From Mesorhizobium wenxiniae (GTDB lineage Bacteria > Pseudomonadota > Alphaproteobacteria > Rhizobiales > Rhizobiaceae): 64,000 nt of DNA. Below are positions 34,947 through 44,238 of this stretch, piece after piece; the stretch's first letter is position 1; the number at the start of each line of letters is the position of its first letter. The stretch is taken from positions 496,001 through 560,000 of the forward strand of contig NZ_NPKH01000020.1 of NCBI RefSeq assembly GCF_002284535.1, in the 5' to 3' direction. The translations under genes were made by a program, and so were the position numbers. Below the pieces are notes generated by a model that saw nothing but the letters and a program-made list of their open reading frames with translations, was not told the DNA's origin and did no database searches.

Positions 34947-35851
34947 GGCAGCATATCCTTCAGCGAATAGATGAACTTGCCGAGCTTGCCGCCGTAATTG
35001 CCGGCGCTTATGCGAACCGCTCCTCGCTTCGGCCCAAGCTCGATGACGGCCTTGATGCCGGCCTTCATCGCGGCGGCAACGGCTTCGTTGGTCTCGCCGT
35101 CGATGACGATTTCCAGGACGGCGTTGATGTGGGGACCGAGCTCACTTCTGACGACACCGCGCAGTGTCGGCGCGTAGGCTTCGTTGGCCGAGGCGATCAT
35201 GCCCTTGTATTTACCACCGATCTTGGAACCCGAACGGGCAATGCCGCCCGGAAACGGCACGATCGCGCCAGGCACCTGGCCGATTGCGGCGACGGCGGCC
35301 TCGGCAGCATCCAAGGCCTTGGCGCTGCTTTCAGCCATGACAAAGAAATTGCCGCCGCCGACGGCATCCTTCGTCAGTCCGGTTGTTGCTTCGCACAGGA
35401 ATTCGCCATCCATGACGGGAACGCGCCAAAAATGCCTGCCGCCGATTTTCTTGGAGATCTGCCAGCCGTCGCCAAAATAACGCAGCGCCGAACCGAGCTT
35501 CAACTCGAGGCTGCCCTCCAGTCCGGCGAAGCAGGCCGAACCCGGCGAGGTCAAGACACACTGGCCGACGCGATTGAGCAGTTGTTTCTGCAGTTCCTCG
35601 GTCCCCATCGCAAAAATCATCACGCGGCAGCCGGGCCGGCCATCCGGTGTGGCCGATGGCGGCAGTTCGACATCGATTGCCGCTTCGCAGCCGCAGCCGA
35701 TCACCGAGGTGGCAAAGCCGGTCATAGTGATCGCCGCCTGGCGCGCCCATTTCCGGTTCGGCGCGGTGATGATGATGGCGGTTGCGCGCATGCCGAAGGC
35801 CTCGGCAAAGGTATCGTCGATCGTTATGCCATTTACGCTCACATTCGGCAT
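34943..35851 (-). CDS. fhcD: Formylmethanofuran:H4MPT formyltransferase subunit
   Basis: A 302-residue Ftr homologue that moves the formyl group from formyl-H4MPT to methanofuran within the Fhc complex. Recognisable stretches include IDDTFAEAFGMRATAIIITA at the N-terminus, GCGCEAAIDVELPP near residue 54, GPHINAVLEIVIDG near 250 and the C-terminal SAGNYGGKLGKF. The length matches archaeal Ftr (about 297). The start at 35851 overlaps the end of fhcA by 13 bases; the longer upstream frame lies wholly in fhcA and is rejected. Confidence 0.95.
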   Translation of the reverse strand: MPNVSVNGITIDDTFAEAFGMRATAIIITAPNRKWARQAAITMTGFATSVIGCGCEAAIDVELPPSATPDGRPGCRVMIFAMGTEELQKQLLNRVGQCVLTSPGSACFAGLEGSLELKLGSALRYFGDGWQISKKIGGRHFWRVPVMDGEFLCEATTGLTKDAVGGGNFFVMAESSAKALDAAEAAVAAIGQVPGAIVPFPGGIARSGSKIGGKYKGMIASANEAYAPTLRGVVRSELGPHINAVLEIVIDGETNEAVAAAMKAGIKAVIELGPKRGAVRISAGNYGGKLGKFIYSLKDMLP

Positions 35852-37470
35852 GCTACCTCGCCGAACGGCTGTTCGCGCGCGATTGCGGAATCCGGGAAAT
35901 TGAACCAGTCCAGCGACAGGCCGTAACGCTGCTGGTGATAGTCGTCCAGCCGCCGCACCATCGCCTTGTCCGGCGACGGATTCAGCCTGAGCGCCTTGCC
36001 CCAACGGTAATGGGTGATCTCCCCATCTTGCACGACGAGATCGCCATCCTTGAAGACATACGCCGCCTGCCCCAGCATTTTCGCAATATTCTCGTCCCTG
36101 CGGTAGACAGCGATGTCGGCTGTGACGCCGACGCCGAGATGGCCCCGATCCGTCAGCCCGAGCAGCTTGGCTGGGGCCGCGCGGGTCATGATGGCAATTT
36201 CCTCGAACGTGTATTCACGGTCGATTGACGCCAGGGTGGACAGCGCCATGGCGGATTTTGGAAGTTCGGCAATCGTTTCGGCGCGCGCTTCCCGGCTCAT
36301 CAGCAGCTCGAACAGAGCCGGGTAGACGGTAAAGGGCGCGCCATTGGGATGATCGGTGGTGAAGAAGACACGCCACGGATCGTCGATCAGGAGAAAAAGC
36401 TCGAGCCCGATCGCCCACTGCATCGTGCCATAGAAATCCTTGCCATAGCTGTAGGGCACGATGCCGCCGCCATTGCCGTCCCCATCATGAATGACGGATT
36501 TCTTCGGGTGGGCACTGCCACGCGCCGAAAACTGCCGCATGACGTCGGAGGAGACAGTGACCGTCTGGCCGAACATTACCTGGCCGATGTCGATGGTGAC
36601 CTCCGGCGTCGCGTTGACCAATTCGGCTAGACGCGCCGCGGCCGAGGAAAACCTGCGCTTGCCTTCGGTGCCGTAGCCGTAGAACTGGAGATGCGCGAGG
36701 TGCAGCGGCAATCCTTCCGCCGCCGCGATCGTCGCGGCCGCCGTATCCGCCGATCCAGGGCTGCCCAGATTATTGCAATGGACATGCAGAGGATGCGGGA
36801 CGCCGAGACTGTCGACGGCGGCCTGCAGCGTCTTGACGATCTTGCGCGAGCTGACGCCATAGGAAGGCACGACTTCGTCCAGCGAGAAGGTGCGGACGTT
36901 TTCCTTGAAGGCGGCCGCCGCACCGGCGTTGATCACCTTGACCCCAAGCGCCCGCGTCGAGGCGACCGTCCAGGCGACATAGTCTTCGATCATCTTTGAG
37001 GGGGCGTCGTCGCGGATCATCGACAGCAGGAAATCGTCGTTGCCGAGAATGGCGAGCGTCGCCTTGTCGATGATCGGGATGTCGGCCAGTTCGAGGTGGG
37101 TGTGAAGTGCGGCTCCCGGCGACATCGCCGGCTCGACGACCGTCGTGAAACCCATTTTGGCGTAGAGGCAGCCGGTCTGGAAGGTCGACCAGCCCGCGTT
37201 GGAGAGCGGCGTCGTCGCCGGCCGCGCCTGATGCGCGGCATGCTGCTCGGGCAACAGCAGCCGTGCCGTATTCACGTTGCCGCCGCCGATGTGGGAATGG
37301 ATGTCGATGGCGCCCGCCATCACGATGCAGCCGGCAGCGTCGATGGTCCGGTCAGCAGCTCCCCCCGCCGGCGCCGCAACGATCTTGTCGTCCCTGATCC
37401 AGAGGTCGCCCTTGCCGAGACGGCCGTTGACCGGATCGATGATGTCGCCGCCCGAGATTTTCGTCAGCAT
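35839..37470 (-). CDS. fhcA: Formyltransferase/hydrolase complex subunit A (amidohydrolase)
   Basis: A 543-residue amidohydrolase-superfamily protein related to FwdA/FmdA. The metal motif is AIDIHSHIGGGNVNTAR with His58 and His60, followed by LHVHCNNLG, HLAHLQFYGYG and FFTTDHPNGAPF, which supply further metal ligands. It hydrolyses formyl-methanofuran to formate. Start ATG 37470 overlaps the fhcB stop by seven bases. The frame can be extended to 38073 but the added part is antisense-like sequence inside fhcB. Length agrees with other FhcA proteins. Confidence 0.94.
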   Translation of the reverse strand: MLTKISGGDIIDPVNGRLGKGDLWIRDDKIVAAPAGGAADRTIDAAGCIVMAGAIDIHSHIGGGNVNTARLLLPEQHAAHQARPATTPLSNAGWSTFQTGCLYAKMGFTTVVEPAMSPGAALHTHLELADIPIIDKATLAILGNDDFLLSMIRDDAPSKMIEDYVAWTVASTRALGVKVINAGAAAAFKENVRTFSLDEVVPSYGVSSRKIVKTLQAAVDSLGVPHPLHVHCNNLGSPGSADTAAATIAAAEGLPLHLAHLQFYGYGTEGKRRFSSAAARLAELVNATPEVTIDIGQVMFGQTVTVSSDVMRQFSARGSAHPKKSVIHDGDGNGGGIVPYSYGKDFYGTMQWAIGLELFLLIDDPWRVFFTTDHPNGAPFTVYPALFELLMSREARAETIAELPKSAMALSTLASIDREYTFEEIAIMTRAAPAKLLGLTDRGHLGVGVTADIAVYRRDENIAKMLGQAAYVFKDGDLVVQDGEITHYRWGKALRLNPSPDKAMVRRLDDYHQQRYGLSLDWFNFPDSAIAREQPFGEVACRM

Positions 37471-38558
37471 GACAACGCGGCCTCGGCGGAGACATGACTG
37501 GCGACCAGGCGGATAACAGTTGCAGCGGAGGGCAGTTCCGACGCCGCTCGCACATCGACCGACCTTAGCGAACCGGTGCGGCTGGAATAAACCACCGCCT
37601 CGTGATCGACGCCCGCTTCGCCAATGGCGATGGTGACTGCAGCACCCGCGATCGGCTCCTGCGTTTTCGCCAGCACAATCAGCGCCATGCGGTTCTTTTT
37701 CTTCTGCGGCTGGACAATTGAGGAAGAAATCCGCAGGTGCAGGTCGGCTTCGCCGGCAGCGATCATGCGCGCGACATCGTAACGCCAGGGATCGAATTCC
37801 GGAAAGCCGCGCGCAAAGCCGGTGCGCAACGGGAAACCCGTCATCCAGGTCGAGGCGAGCGCGCTTCCCCAGCCGTTTTCGTTCGCCGGCAGATGAAGGC
37901 CGGATGCGCGTGACTTGCGGTTGAGATCGGCGATCAGTCCTTGCAGCATCTCCAGCGCCAGCCCTTCGGTTGCGCCGCCTGAAAACAGGAAGACGGGAAA
38001 ATGCGCAGCCTCCAGGGCTTTGGCGAAATCGTCGAAATTCGACACCGGTTGCGATGTCCGACGCCCCCTGCACTGCGCCCTCATCGCCGCCAGCGTCGCG
38101 CCGAGGCTTGCCTCGCCGCAGGAAAGGAGCGTCGCCGTCCGCCCGTTGTTCAGCGGCGGAGCAGACGCCCCTTTCGATCCGACCAGAAAGATTTCCCGCT
38201 GATTCTTGGCCGAGAGATCGGGAACCGTCTCAGCAAGCTCGCCGACAAATTCATGATGGATTTGCGGGAGTTCGCCCACAATCACCACGACATCGGCGCG
38301 CCGGCGCGTCTCGCCGGGCGCGACGGTCATCGCGCCCTTGTCGGTAAAAAGCGCGGTCTCCCGCGAAAGTGCCGCGCCATCGGCGGCATGATCGTATGCC
38401 GCGCCAACCCGCTCAGCCAGCGCGATCGCCGCCCTGGTGCCGTGTATATCCGTATCCAAGCTGAAAACCGGGCACCGGCTCGACCCCAACAGCGCGGCGG
38501 CATGTGCAGCCGCGCGCTCGACCAGCGTTTCCCGGTTGCCGATCCAAGCAACCGCCAT
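37464..38558 (-). CDS. fhcB: Formyltransferase/hydrolase complex subunit B (FwdB-like)
   Basis: A 364-residue homologue of the FwdB/FmdB large subunit of formylmethanofuran dehydrogenase. It is shorter than the archaeal molybdo/tungsto protein and lacks an obvious iron-sulfur cluster and metal-pterin cysteine set, as in bacterial FhcB, where the complex no longer does redox chemistry. Recognised blocks are SSRCPVFSLDTDIHGTRAAI (about 26-45), AYDHAADG and a C-terminal SSSIVQPQKKKNRMALIVLA. It starts the four-gene fhc operon at 38558; the 118 bases upstream should hold the promoter. Confidence 0.9.
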   Translation of the reverse strand: MAVAWIGNRETLVERAAAHAAALLGSSRCPVFSLDTDIHGTRAAIALAERVGAAYDHAADGAALSRETALFTDKGAMTVAPGETRRRADVVVIVGELPQIHHEFVGELAETVPDLSAKNQREIFLVGSKGASAPPLNNGRTATLLSCGEASLGATLAAMRAQCRGRRTSQPVSNFDDFAKALEAAHFPVFLFSGGATEGLALEMLQGLIADLNRKSRASGLHLPANENGWGSALASTWMTGFPLRTGFARGFPEFDPWRYDVARMIAAGEADLHLRISSSIVQPQKKKNRMALIVLAKTQEPIAGAAVTIAIGEAGVDHEAVVYSSRTGSLRSVDVRAASELPSAATVIRLVASHVSAEAALSC

Positions 38559-38676
38559 CCACTAAGCTACTTTCTGGTGCCGGCCCGATCCTAGACGAAA
38601 CTGGATTGGCCGTGAACCCCGCCTGCCAGCAGATTAGCGAATGTTTTCATACGCTATCAACAAATTCCAATCGCGC

Positions 38677-39057
38677 TTAATCATATTTGATGTAAGCGAA
38701 GCGCTGATCGGTCGGCGGAGTGCCTTCCAGCGCGCCGCCTTCCTTGGCCGGCTGCCACTGGACGACATCCTCGATCTTCTTGGCCAATTCGAAGTCTTTG
38801 TCGGTGATCCCCTTCGCTGCGTGGTTCATTAGGCGCACCTCGACCCAGGCATAGGAGGCGGTGATGTCGGGATGGTGCCACGCCGCCTCGGCGAGATGGC
38901 CGACCGTGTTGATGACCATAAGTGTCGATTTCCAGCTGTGGGTCTTGTACTTGCGCCGGATCCAGCCGTTCTCGTAGCGCCATTTCGGCAGCTCCTTCTC
39001 GAGCCGCTCAGCAATCTCGGCTTCCGAATAGACCTTTTCCTTAGCTGTCTCGCTCAT
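38677..39057 (-). CDS. Pterin-4a-carbinolamine dehydratase-like protein
   Basis: A 126-residue DCoH/PCD-fold protein. The active-site signature is seen as AAWHHPDITASYAWVEVRL (adjacent His residues followed by Pro-Asp, then the W-V-x-V strand), and WRYENGWIRRKYKTHSW matches the N-terminal strand. Proper PCD dehydrates 4a-hydroxy-tetrahydropterins. In this H4MPT locus it may act on a methanopterin intermediate or recycle the oxidised cofactor. The C-terminus is about 20 residues longer than in simple PCDs (PAKEGGALEGTPPTDQ). It lies between fhcB and the divergent beta-RFAP synthase gene. Confidence 0.8.
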   Translation of the reverse strand: MSETAKEKVYSEAEIAERLEKELPKWRYENGWIRRKYKTHSWKSTLMVINTVGHLAEAAWHHPDITASYAWVEVRLMNHAAKGITDKDFELAKKIEDVVQWQPAKEGGALEGTPPTDQRFAYIKYD

Positions 39058-39213
39058 CTCGATCTCCGCGAACTGCCCGCTCTGTCATGCCGGGGCCAAA
39101 ACAGATAAAACGAATGCACTCTCTCCGGCTTGCCCCTTCGACGAAAACAGCTATCATGGTGACGGGCACCTAAACTTCCATGATGCGTCTATGATGCACC
39201 CATCGGGGGGTAG

Positions 39214-40182
39214 ATGTCGAATTCTGTTACCATACGAGTGCCCGCCCGCCTGCACCTTGGCTTCGTCGATCTCAATGGCGATACCGGCCGCCGGTTTGGC
39301 AGCGTCGGGCTACCATTAAGCGAACCCGAAACCGTCGTCACTCTGTCGCGGTCCAGCGAGACCATCGTCGAAGGCACCGAAAGCCGTCGCGCCAGCGAGC
39401 ATTTGTCGACGCTCTGCAGCCATCTCGGCATTCGCGGCCAGCACCGGCTGGTGGTCGAACAGTCGATCCCGAGCCATGCCGGCCTGGGCTCCGGCACGCA
39501 GATCGCACTTGCCGTCGCCTCGGCGCTGCGCACGCTCCACAAATTACCTCTCGATATCGGCGGCGACGCGACCCTGCTCGAGCGGGGCGGCCGATCCGGC
39601 ATCGGCATCGCCAGTTTCGAACGCGGTGGTGTCATTGTCGACGCCGGCAAGGACGACAGCGGCAGGCCGCCGCCGGTCGTGGCGCGCCTGCCGTTTCCGG
39701 AAGAATGGCGCGTCATCATGATCCTCGACCACGGCGGCCATGGACTGCATGGCGATGCCGAGATCGCGGCGTTTCGTTCGTTGCCACCCTTCCCGGCGTC
39801 CGGCAGCGGCGAGATCTGCCGGCGGGTGCTGATGGGCATTATGCCGGCTTTGATCGAGCACGACCTTCCAGCCTTCGGCGCCGCCGTCGCCGCGATCCAA
39901 ATGCTGATCGGCACCCATTTTGCCCCGGCGCAAGGCGGCGTGTTCACCTCCAAGCGGGTCGAGAGGGTGGCCCACGGTCTCAATGAAGCAGGCGCCGTCG
40001 GCATCGGCCAAAGCTCGTGGGGACCAACAGGATTTGCCTTCGCCCCATCGCAAGACGCCGCAGTCAGCTACGTTAGCGCGGTTCAGCAGAAAGTTGAAAA
40101 CGGCATCCAGATCAGGATCGTCAAGGGCAGGAATTCCGGCGCGAACATCAGTTCGACCAAACTTGATCTCGTCGGCAGCTGA
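39214..40182 (+). CDS. mptG: Beta-ribofuranosylaminobenzene 5'-phosphate synthase
   Basis: A 322-residue GHMP-superfamily enzyme that condenses p-aminobenzoate (or 4-hydroxybenzoate) with PRPP, the committed step of H4MPT synthesis. The N-terminus VTIRVPARLHLGFVDLNGD and the phosphate-loop-like SHAGLGSGTQIALA (about 87-100) are typical of beta-RFAP synthases; EQSIPSHAGLGSGTQ is diagnostic against other GHMP kinases. It begins the long plus-strand operon mptG-mtdB-ATP-grasp-mch-ATP-grasp-CitG-like-fae. The 156-base divergent region upstream should hold the promoter. Confidence 0.93.
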   Translation: MSNSVTIRVPARLHLGFVDLNGDTGRRFGSVGLPLSEPETVVTLSRSSETIVEGTESRRASEHLSTLCSHLGIRGQHRLVVEQSIPSHAGLGSGTQIALAVASALRTLHKLPLDIGGDATLLERGGRSGIGIASFERGGVIVDAGKDDSGRPPPVVARLPFPEEWRVIMILDHGGHGLHGDAEIAAFRSLPPFPASGSGEICRRVLMGIMPALIEHDLPAFGAAVAAIQMLIGTHFAPAQGGVFTSKRVERVAHGLNEAGAVGIGQSSWGPTGFAFAPSQDAAVSYVSAVQQKVENGIQIRIVKGRNSGANISSTKLDLVGS

Positions 40183-40214
40183 CGGCTCGGCAACGCGATC
40201 ACGTTCAAGCTGAC

Positions 40215-40246
40215 AGGCGAGAAATGGCAGAAAGGCGAGAAATGGC
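40215..40246 (+). promoter_or_regulatory. Tandemly duplicated ribosome site and start codon of mtdB
   Basis: AGGCGAGAAATGGC occurs at 40215-40228 and again at 40233-40246, an 18-base period. Each copy carries a ribosome site and an in-frame ATG (40224 and 40242), so mtdB has two near-identical start modules; the downstream one gives the family-typical N-terminus. Confidence 0.65.
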
Positions 40247-41135
40247 CCGCAAACATATCCTGCATATGCTGACGCCGTTGAAGCATATGAGCCCTTTCGA
40301 CGTGAATATGGCGCTCGACGCAGGCTTCGACGCCGTCGTGCCCTATGTCGATGTAAGCCTCGGCGAGGTGACAGGCCTGGTGCAGGACGCGATCTTTTCG
40401 CGCCCGCCCGATGCGGGCGTCGATACCGGCATCTTCATCGCCGGCAAGGATGCCTCGCTGGCGCTCGACATGTTCGACACGGCGCGAAAGGCGATGGTGC
40501 CGCCCTTCCAGGTTTCGGTATTCGCCGACCCAGCCGGCTCGTTCACCACTGCCGCTGCGATGGTGGCCAAAGTCGAAAAAGCGCTGGAGAAAAAACTCGA
40601 GCGAGGGCTGAAAGACACCAGGATCGCTGTTTTCGGCGCCACCGGCGTCGTCGGCTTTTGCACCGCCGTCATCGCCGCCAGGGAGGGCGCAGGGGTGACG
40701 CTTGTCGGCCATGACGGTATCGAAAGGGTCGAGCAGATCGCGGCCGAGATCAAAAGCCGATTCAAGATCGCCGTCGACGCGGCTGACGGGTCGAGCGACG
40801 CCCGCAAGATGAAGCTGGTCGAGGCGAGCGAAGTCATCCTGGCTTGCGCAAAGGCCGGCGTCCAGGTGATCTCGAAAGCCCAGTTGAAAGGCAAAGGTCT
40901 GCTTATTGCCGCCGACGTCAATGCGGTCCCGCCGGCCGGCATCGAAGGCGTAGCCGTCAACGCCAATGGCGATCCGATCGAAGCGACCAAAGCTGTCGGC
41001 ATTGGTCCGCTTGCCATCGGCAACGTGAAATACAAGGTCGAATTCGGCCTTTTCAAACGAATGATCGAAGCCGAAAAAACCATCACGCTCGATTTCCAGG
41101 AAGCGTTTTCCCTTGCACGCGAGATTGCCAAATAA
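40242..41135 (+). CDS. mtdB: NAD(P)-dependent methylene-H4MPT dehydrogenase
   Basis: A 297-residue dehydrogenase that oxidises methylene-H4MPT to methenyl-H4MPT. The N-terminus MARKHILHMLTPLKHMSPFDVNMALDAG closely follows Methylobacterium MtdB, as do FADPAGSFTTAAAMVA near residue 95, the Rossmann loop FGATGVVGFCTAVIAA near 131 and ASDVNAVPPAGI-like ADVNAVPPAGIEG near 225. I prefer the ATG at 40242 because this gives the family N-terminus; the in-frame ATG at 40224 lies in the duplicated start module. The last codons overlap the following ATP-grasp frame. Confidence 0.95.
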   Translation: MARKHILHMLTPLKHMSPFDVNMALDAGFDAVVPYVDVSLGEVTGLVQDAIFSRPPDAGVDTGIFIAGKDASLALDMFDTARKAMVPPFQVSVFADPAGSFTTAAAMVAKVEKALEKKLERGLKDTRIAVFGATGVVGFCTAVIAAREGAGVTLVGHDGIERVEQIAAEIKSRFKIAVDAADGSSDARKMKLVEASEVILACAKAGVQVISKAQLKGKGLLIAADVNAVPPAGIEGVAVNANGDPIEATKAVGIGPLAIGNVKYKVEFGLFKRMIEAEKTITLDFQEAFSLAREIAK

Positions 41136-42243
41136 CGCCGGATCTCTCTTGATCGCGGCGATTTCAGGCCGGGCGCTGGCTGCCGCCGCGCGCCGCGCCG
41201 GCTATCGTCCGCTGGTCGCCGATTTCTTTTGCGACACGGACACGGTCGCGCTCGCCGAACGCGCGACGATGCTGCCGGGCGACCTGCAAGGCGGCATCGA
41301 CGGCGAGCGCATCATCGAGACGCTTCGGCAATTGGCTGGAGACGACCAGCCGGCCGCCATTGTCCTGGGCTCGGGTTTCGAACGGATGACGGAGACCGTC
41401 GACGAGGTTTCGCGCCATTTTCCGCTCGCCGGCAATAGCGGCGCCGCGATCCGCAGGATCAAGGACCCGCAATTGCTGGCCGCCGATTGCGCCGAGCTCG
41501 GCATCCCGCATCCGGAATTCCGATGGGACCGGCCGCCTGATCCGGAGAACTGGGTGGTCAAGACGGCGGGCGGCGCCGGCGGCACGCATATCAGACGGGC
41601 TGCCGGAGAAGCCCCGGCCACAGGCCGTTATTTCCAGCATTTCGTTCCCGGCCGCAGCATCTCGGCCCTCTTCGTCGGCGACGGCCAAACCGCTGATATC
41701 GTCGGCTTCAGCCAACAATGGGCGTCCCCCGCCCCGGCAGCGCCCTATCGCTATGGCGGCGCCGTGCGGTTGAGACGCTTCGACCGCAGGCAGGCGGCGA
41801 TGATCCGCGGCTGGCTTTCAGGTCTGACGCGCCGCGCTGGCCTGGTTGGATTGTGCAGCGCCGATCTCATTCGCGCACCGGATGGCTACAAGCTCATCGA
41901 GATCAATCCGAGGCCAGGCGCCACGCTCGACATTTTCGACGATGCCGACGCGCCACTGATCGAAGCGCATTTGCGCGCCGCGGCAGGCAGGGCTTACCGC
42001 CTGCCGCGCTTCGTCGATTCGATGGCGTCGATGGTGACCTACGCGGCAGCGCCGATCGCCCGGTTTCCATCGATTGCCTGGCCTGAATGGACTGCGGACC
42101 ATCAGTCGCCAGGCACCCGGCTGATCGCTGGCGATCCTGTCTGCACCATCTTCGCGCGCGGTCCGAGCGCCGATTTGACCAGGCGGCTCATCAAGGACCA
42201 AGCCAACCGATTGCAACATCAATGGGAAGGAGACCGGACATGA
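41113..42243 (+). CDS. ATP-grasp protein of the H4MPT cluster
   Basis: A protein of up to 376 residues with an ATP-grasp layout: an N-terminal PreATP-like LIAAISGRALAAAARRAGY segment, the ATP-binding WVVKTAGGAGGTHIRR near residue 145 and the metal-binding LIEINPRPGATLDIF near 260. Start is uncertain; TTG at 41113, 41125 or 41149 are all in frame and no ATG is near. It corresponds to the ATP-grasp ORFs always seen in bacterial C1/H4MPT clusters, presumed to ligate an amino acid during methanofuran or H4MPT assembly. Its stop overlaps the mch ATG as ATGA. Confidence 0.8.
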   Translation: MHARLPNNAGSLLIAAISGRALAAAARRAGYRPLVADFFCDTDTVALAERATMLPGDLQGGIDGERIIETLRQLAGDDQPAAIVLGSGFERMTETVDEVSRHFPLAGNSGAAIRRIKDPQLLAADCAELGIPHPEFRWDRPPDPENWVVKTAGGAGGTHIRRAAGEAPATGRYFQHFVPGRSISALFVGDGQTADIVGFSQQWASPAPAAPYRYGGAVRLRRFDRRQAAMIRGWLSGLTRRAGLVGLCSADLIRAPDGYKLIEINPRPGATLDIFDDADAPLIEAHLRAAAGRAYRLPRFVDSMASMVTYAAAPIARFPSIAWPEWTADHQSPGTRLIAGDPVCTIFARGPSADLTRRLIKDQANRLQHQWEGDRT

Positions 42244-43196
42244 AAGATGGTTCGGCATTCCTGAATGACAATGCGCAGCGCATCATCGATGGCATGATCG
42301 GCGACGCCGAACGCCTGCGTATCGCCGTGTCGAGGGGCCCACTGGGCGAGTGCCTGATCGATGCCGGCGCCAAGGCCGCCGGCGGCGTCGAGGCCGGGCT
42401 GCGCATGGCAGAGGCCGCGATGGGCGGTCTCGGCAGCATTTCGGTCTGCATGGACCGTGCGTCGCAGAAATGGCCGCTCACCATCGAAGTGCGGTCTTCG
42501 CAGCCGGTGCTTGCCTGCCTGGGCAGCCAGTATGCCGGCTGGAACCTGTCGAGCCAGGGCTATTTCGCCATGGGATCGGGGCCGGCGCGGGCGCTCGCCC
42601 GCGTCGAACCGCTGTTCGAAGCGCTTTCCTATCGCGATACGGCGTCATCCGCCGTGCTTATCCTGGAGACGGCCGAACCGCCCCCCCAGGCGATCGTCGA
42701 GAAGGTCGGCAAGGTGACTGGACTGCCAACCGAAAAGCTCACCTTCCTCTATGCGCCGACACAAAGCCTTGCGGGCAGCGTGCAGATCGTTGCACGCGCG
42801 CTCGAGGTCGCCTTGCACAAGAGCAACGATCTCAAATTTCCGCTGGACAACATCGTCGACGGCATCGGTACCGCCCCTATCCCCGCTCCCCATCCGGATT
42901 TCCTGACCGCCATGGGCCGAACCAACGACGCCATCATCTATGGCGGCAGCGTTCAGCTCTTCGTAAAAGGGTCGTCGAAAGACGCCCGTGAGCTCGCGGA
43001 GCGACTGCCGAGCCGAGCCTCGCGGGACCACGGCCATCCCTTCGCCGAGATCTTCAAGCGGTTCAACGGTGATTTCTATGCTATCGATCCGCTGCTGTTC
43101 AGCCCGGCCGAAGTGATCGTCACGGCGATCGAGACCGGCGATACGTTTCGCACCGGCGAGCGTGATCTGCAGATGCTCGAACGGAGCCTCGGTTAG
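42240..43196 (+). CDS. mch: Methenyl-H4MPT cyclohydrolase
   Basis: A 318-residue cyclohydrolase that hydrolyses methenyl-H4MPT to N5-formyl-H4MPT. Mch signatures are LGSISVCMDRASQKWPLTIEVRSS-type sequence near 60-85, ACLGSQYAGWNLS near 97, YFAMGSGPARALA near 112 and APIPAPHPDFLTAMGRTNDAIIYGG near 215. GGAAGGAGA precedes the ATG at 42240, which overlaps the upstream stop. Length equals Methylobacterium Mch. Between MtdB and the Fhc complex in the formaldehyde oxidation route. Confidence 0.95.
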   Translation: MKDGSAFLNDNAQRIIDGMIGDAERLRIAVSRGPLGECLIDAGAKAAGGVEAGLRMAEAAMGGLGSISVCMDRASQKWPLTIEVRSSQPVLACLGSQYAGWNLSSQGYFAMGSGPARALARVEPLFEALSYRDTASSAVLILETAEPPPQAIVEKVGKVTGLPTEKLTFLYAPTQSLAGSVQIVARALEVALHKSNDLKFPLDNIVDGIGTAPIPAPHPDFLTAMGRTNDAIIYGGSVQLFVKGSSKDARELAERLPSRASRDHGHPFAEIFKRFNGDFYAIDPLLFSPAEVIVTAIETGDTFRTGERDLQMLERSLG

Positions 43197-43281
43197 GGCA
43201 TGGCGCTGCAATGGATTCCTCGTTCATCCGCCTGCCGGGCCGCCCGCTCGCGCCTTCGGTATCCGGTATCCGAGGCGTGAC

Positions 43282-44226
43282 ATGATCCCCCGCATCCTGA
43301 TCGTCAGCGACGTCTCGGACGCCCGCGCCAAGGGCCTGGCGGCAAGGCTGGAACGGCGCGGCGCGGTGGTCGCAACGGTGCCGCTGGCGGCGATCGCGTT
43401 CGACACCGGCAGCCCGAGCGGACTGTCGATCCCCGGCTTCGACGGCGCGCTGCCCGACGCCGTGCTGGTCCGTTCGATCGCCGCCGGGTCATTCGAAGCG
43501 GTCACCCGCCGCCTCGGCGTGCTGCACGCATTCGGCAAGCTTTCCATTCCGGTGTGGAATTCCGCACAGGCGATAGAACGCTGTGTCGACAAGTCGATGA
43601 CGACCTTCCTCCTGAAGGATGCCGGCCTGTCGACGCCGCCGACATTCGCGGTCGAGGGACGTGCCATGGCCGAAGTGATCGCCGGACGCGAACTGCCGTT
43701 TACGCCGCTGGTGCTGAAGCCGCTCTTCGGCGCACAGGGTCGCGGCATCAGGCTGATCGAAACGCTGTCCGATCTCCCCGCCGAGGACGAGGTGAACGGC
43801 GTCTACTATCTCCAGCACTACGTGCCGCGTCCCGGCCCTCCTTTCCGCGATTTTCGCGTTTTCGTCTGCGCCGGCGAAGTCCTGGCGATGATGAGCCGAC
43901 GTGGCGACGACTGGATCACCAACGTCAATCGCGGGGCAGTGCCCGAGCAAGTCTCAGGGCACGGCGAAACCGAATTAGCGGCGCTGGCAAAAGCCGCCGC
44001 CGCCGCTATGTCAGCGGATTTCGCCGGCGTCGATATCGTGCCGGCGGCCGACGGCAAGCTGTTCGTGCTGGAGGTCAACAGCATGCCGGCCTGGTCCGGG
44101 CTTCAATCGGTCGTCGCGGTGAACATCGCCGATGCGATTGCCGATGCCCTGCTGAAATTCCTGGCTGATCGCACCGAGGCGGCGGCGGCGCGCGCCTACC
44201 GCCTTACGGCGCCGGCGAATTCGTGA
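43282..44226 (+). CDS. RimK-like ATP-grasp ligase of the H4MPT cluster
   Basis: A 314-residue ATP-grasp ligase of the RimK/MptN type. LVLKPLFGAQGRGIRLIE (about 143-160) is the ATP-binding glycine loop, RDFRVFVCAGEVLAMM near 192, and DIVPAADGKLFVLEVNSMPAWSG (about 252-274) holds the Glu/Asn metal ligands. MptN and CofF add glutamate residues to H4MPT and F420; by context this protein probably adds a glutamate or related group to the bacterial cofactor. GAGG at 43272-43275 supports the ATG at 43282. It lies between mch and the CitG-like gene. Confidence 0.85.
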   Translation: MIPRILIVSDVSDARAKGLAARLERRGAVVATVPLAAIAFDTGSPSGLSIPGFDGALPDAVLVRSIAAGSFEAVTRRLGVLHAFGKLSIPVWNSAQAIERCVDKSMTTFLLKDAGLSTPPTFAVEGRAMAEVIAGRELPFTPLVLKPLFGAQGRGIRLIETLSDLPAEDEVNGVYYLQHYVPRPGPPFRDFRVFVCAGEVLAMMSRRGDDWITNVNRGAVPEQVSGHGETELAALAKAAAAAMSADFAGVDIVPAADGKLFVLEVNSMPAWSGLQSVVAVNIADAIADALLKFLADRTEAAAARAYRLTAPANS

Positions 44227-44238
44227 CGAGCCGGTAGA

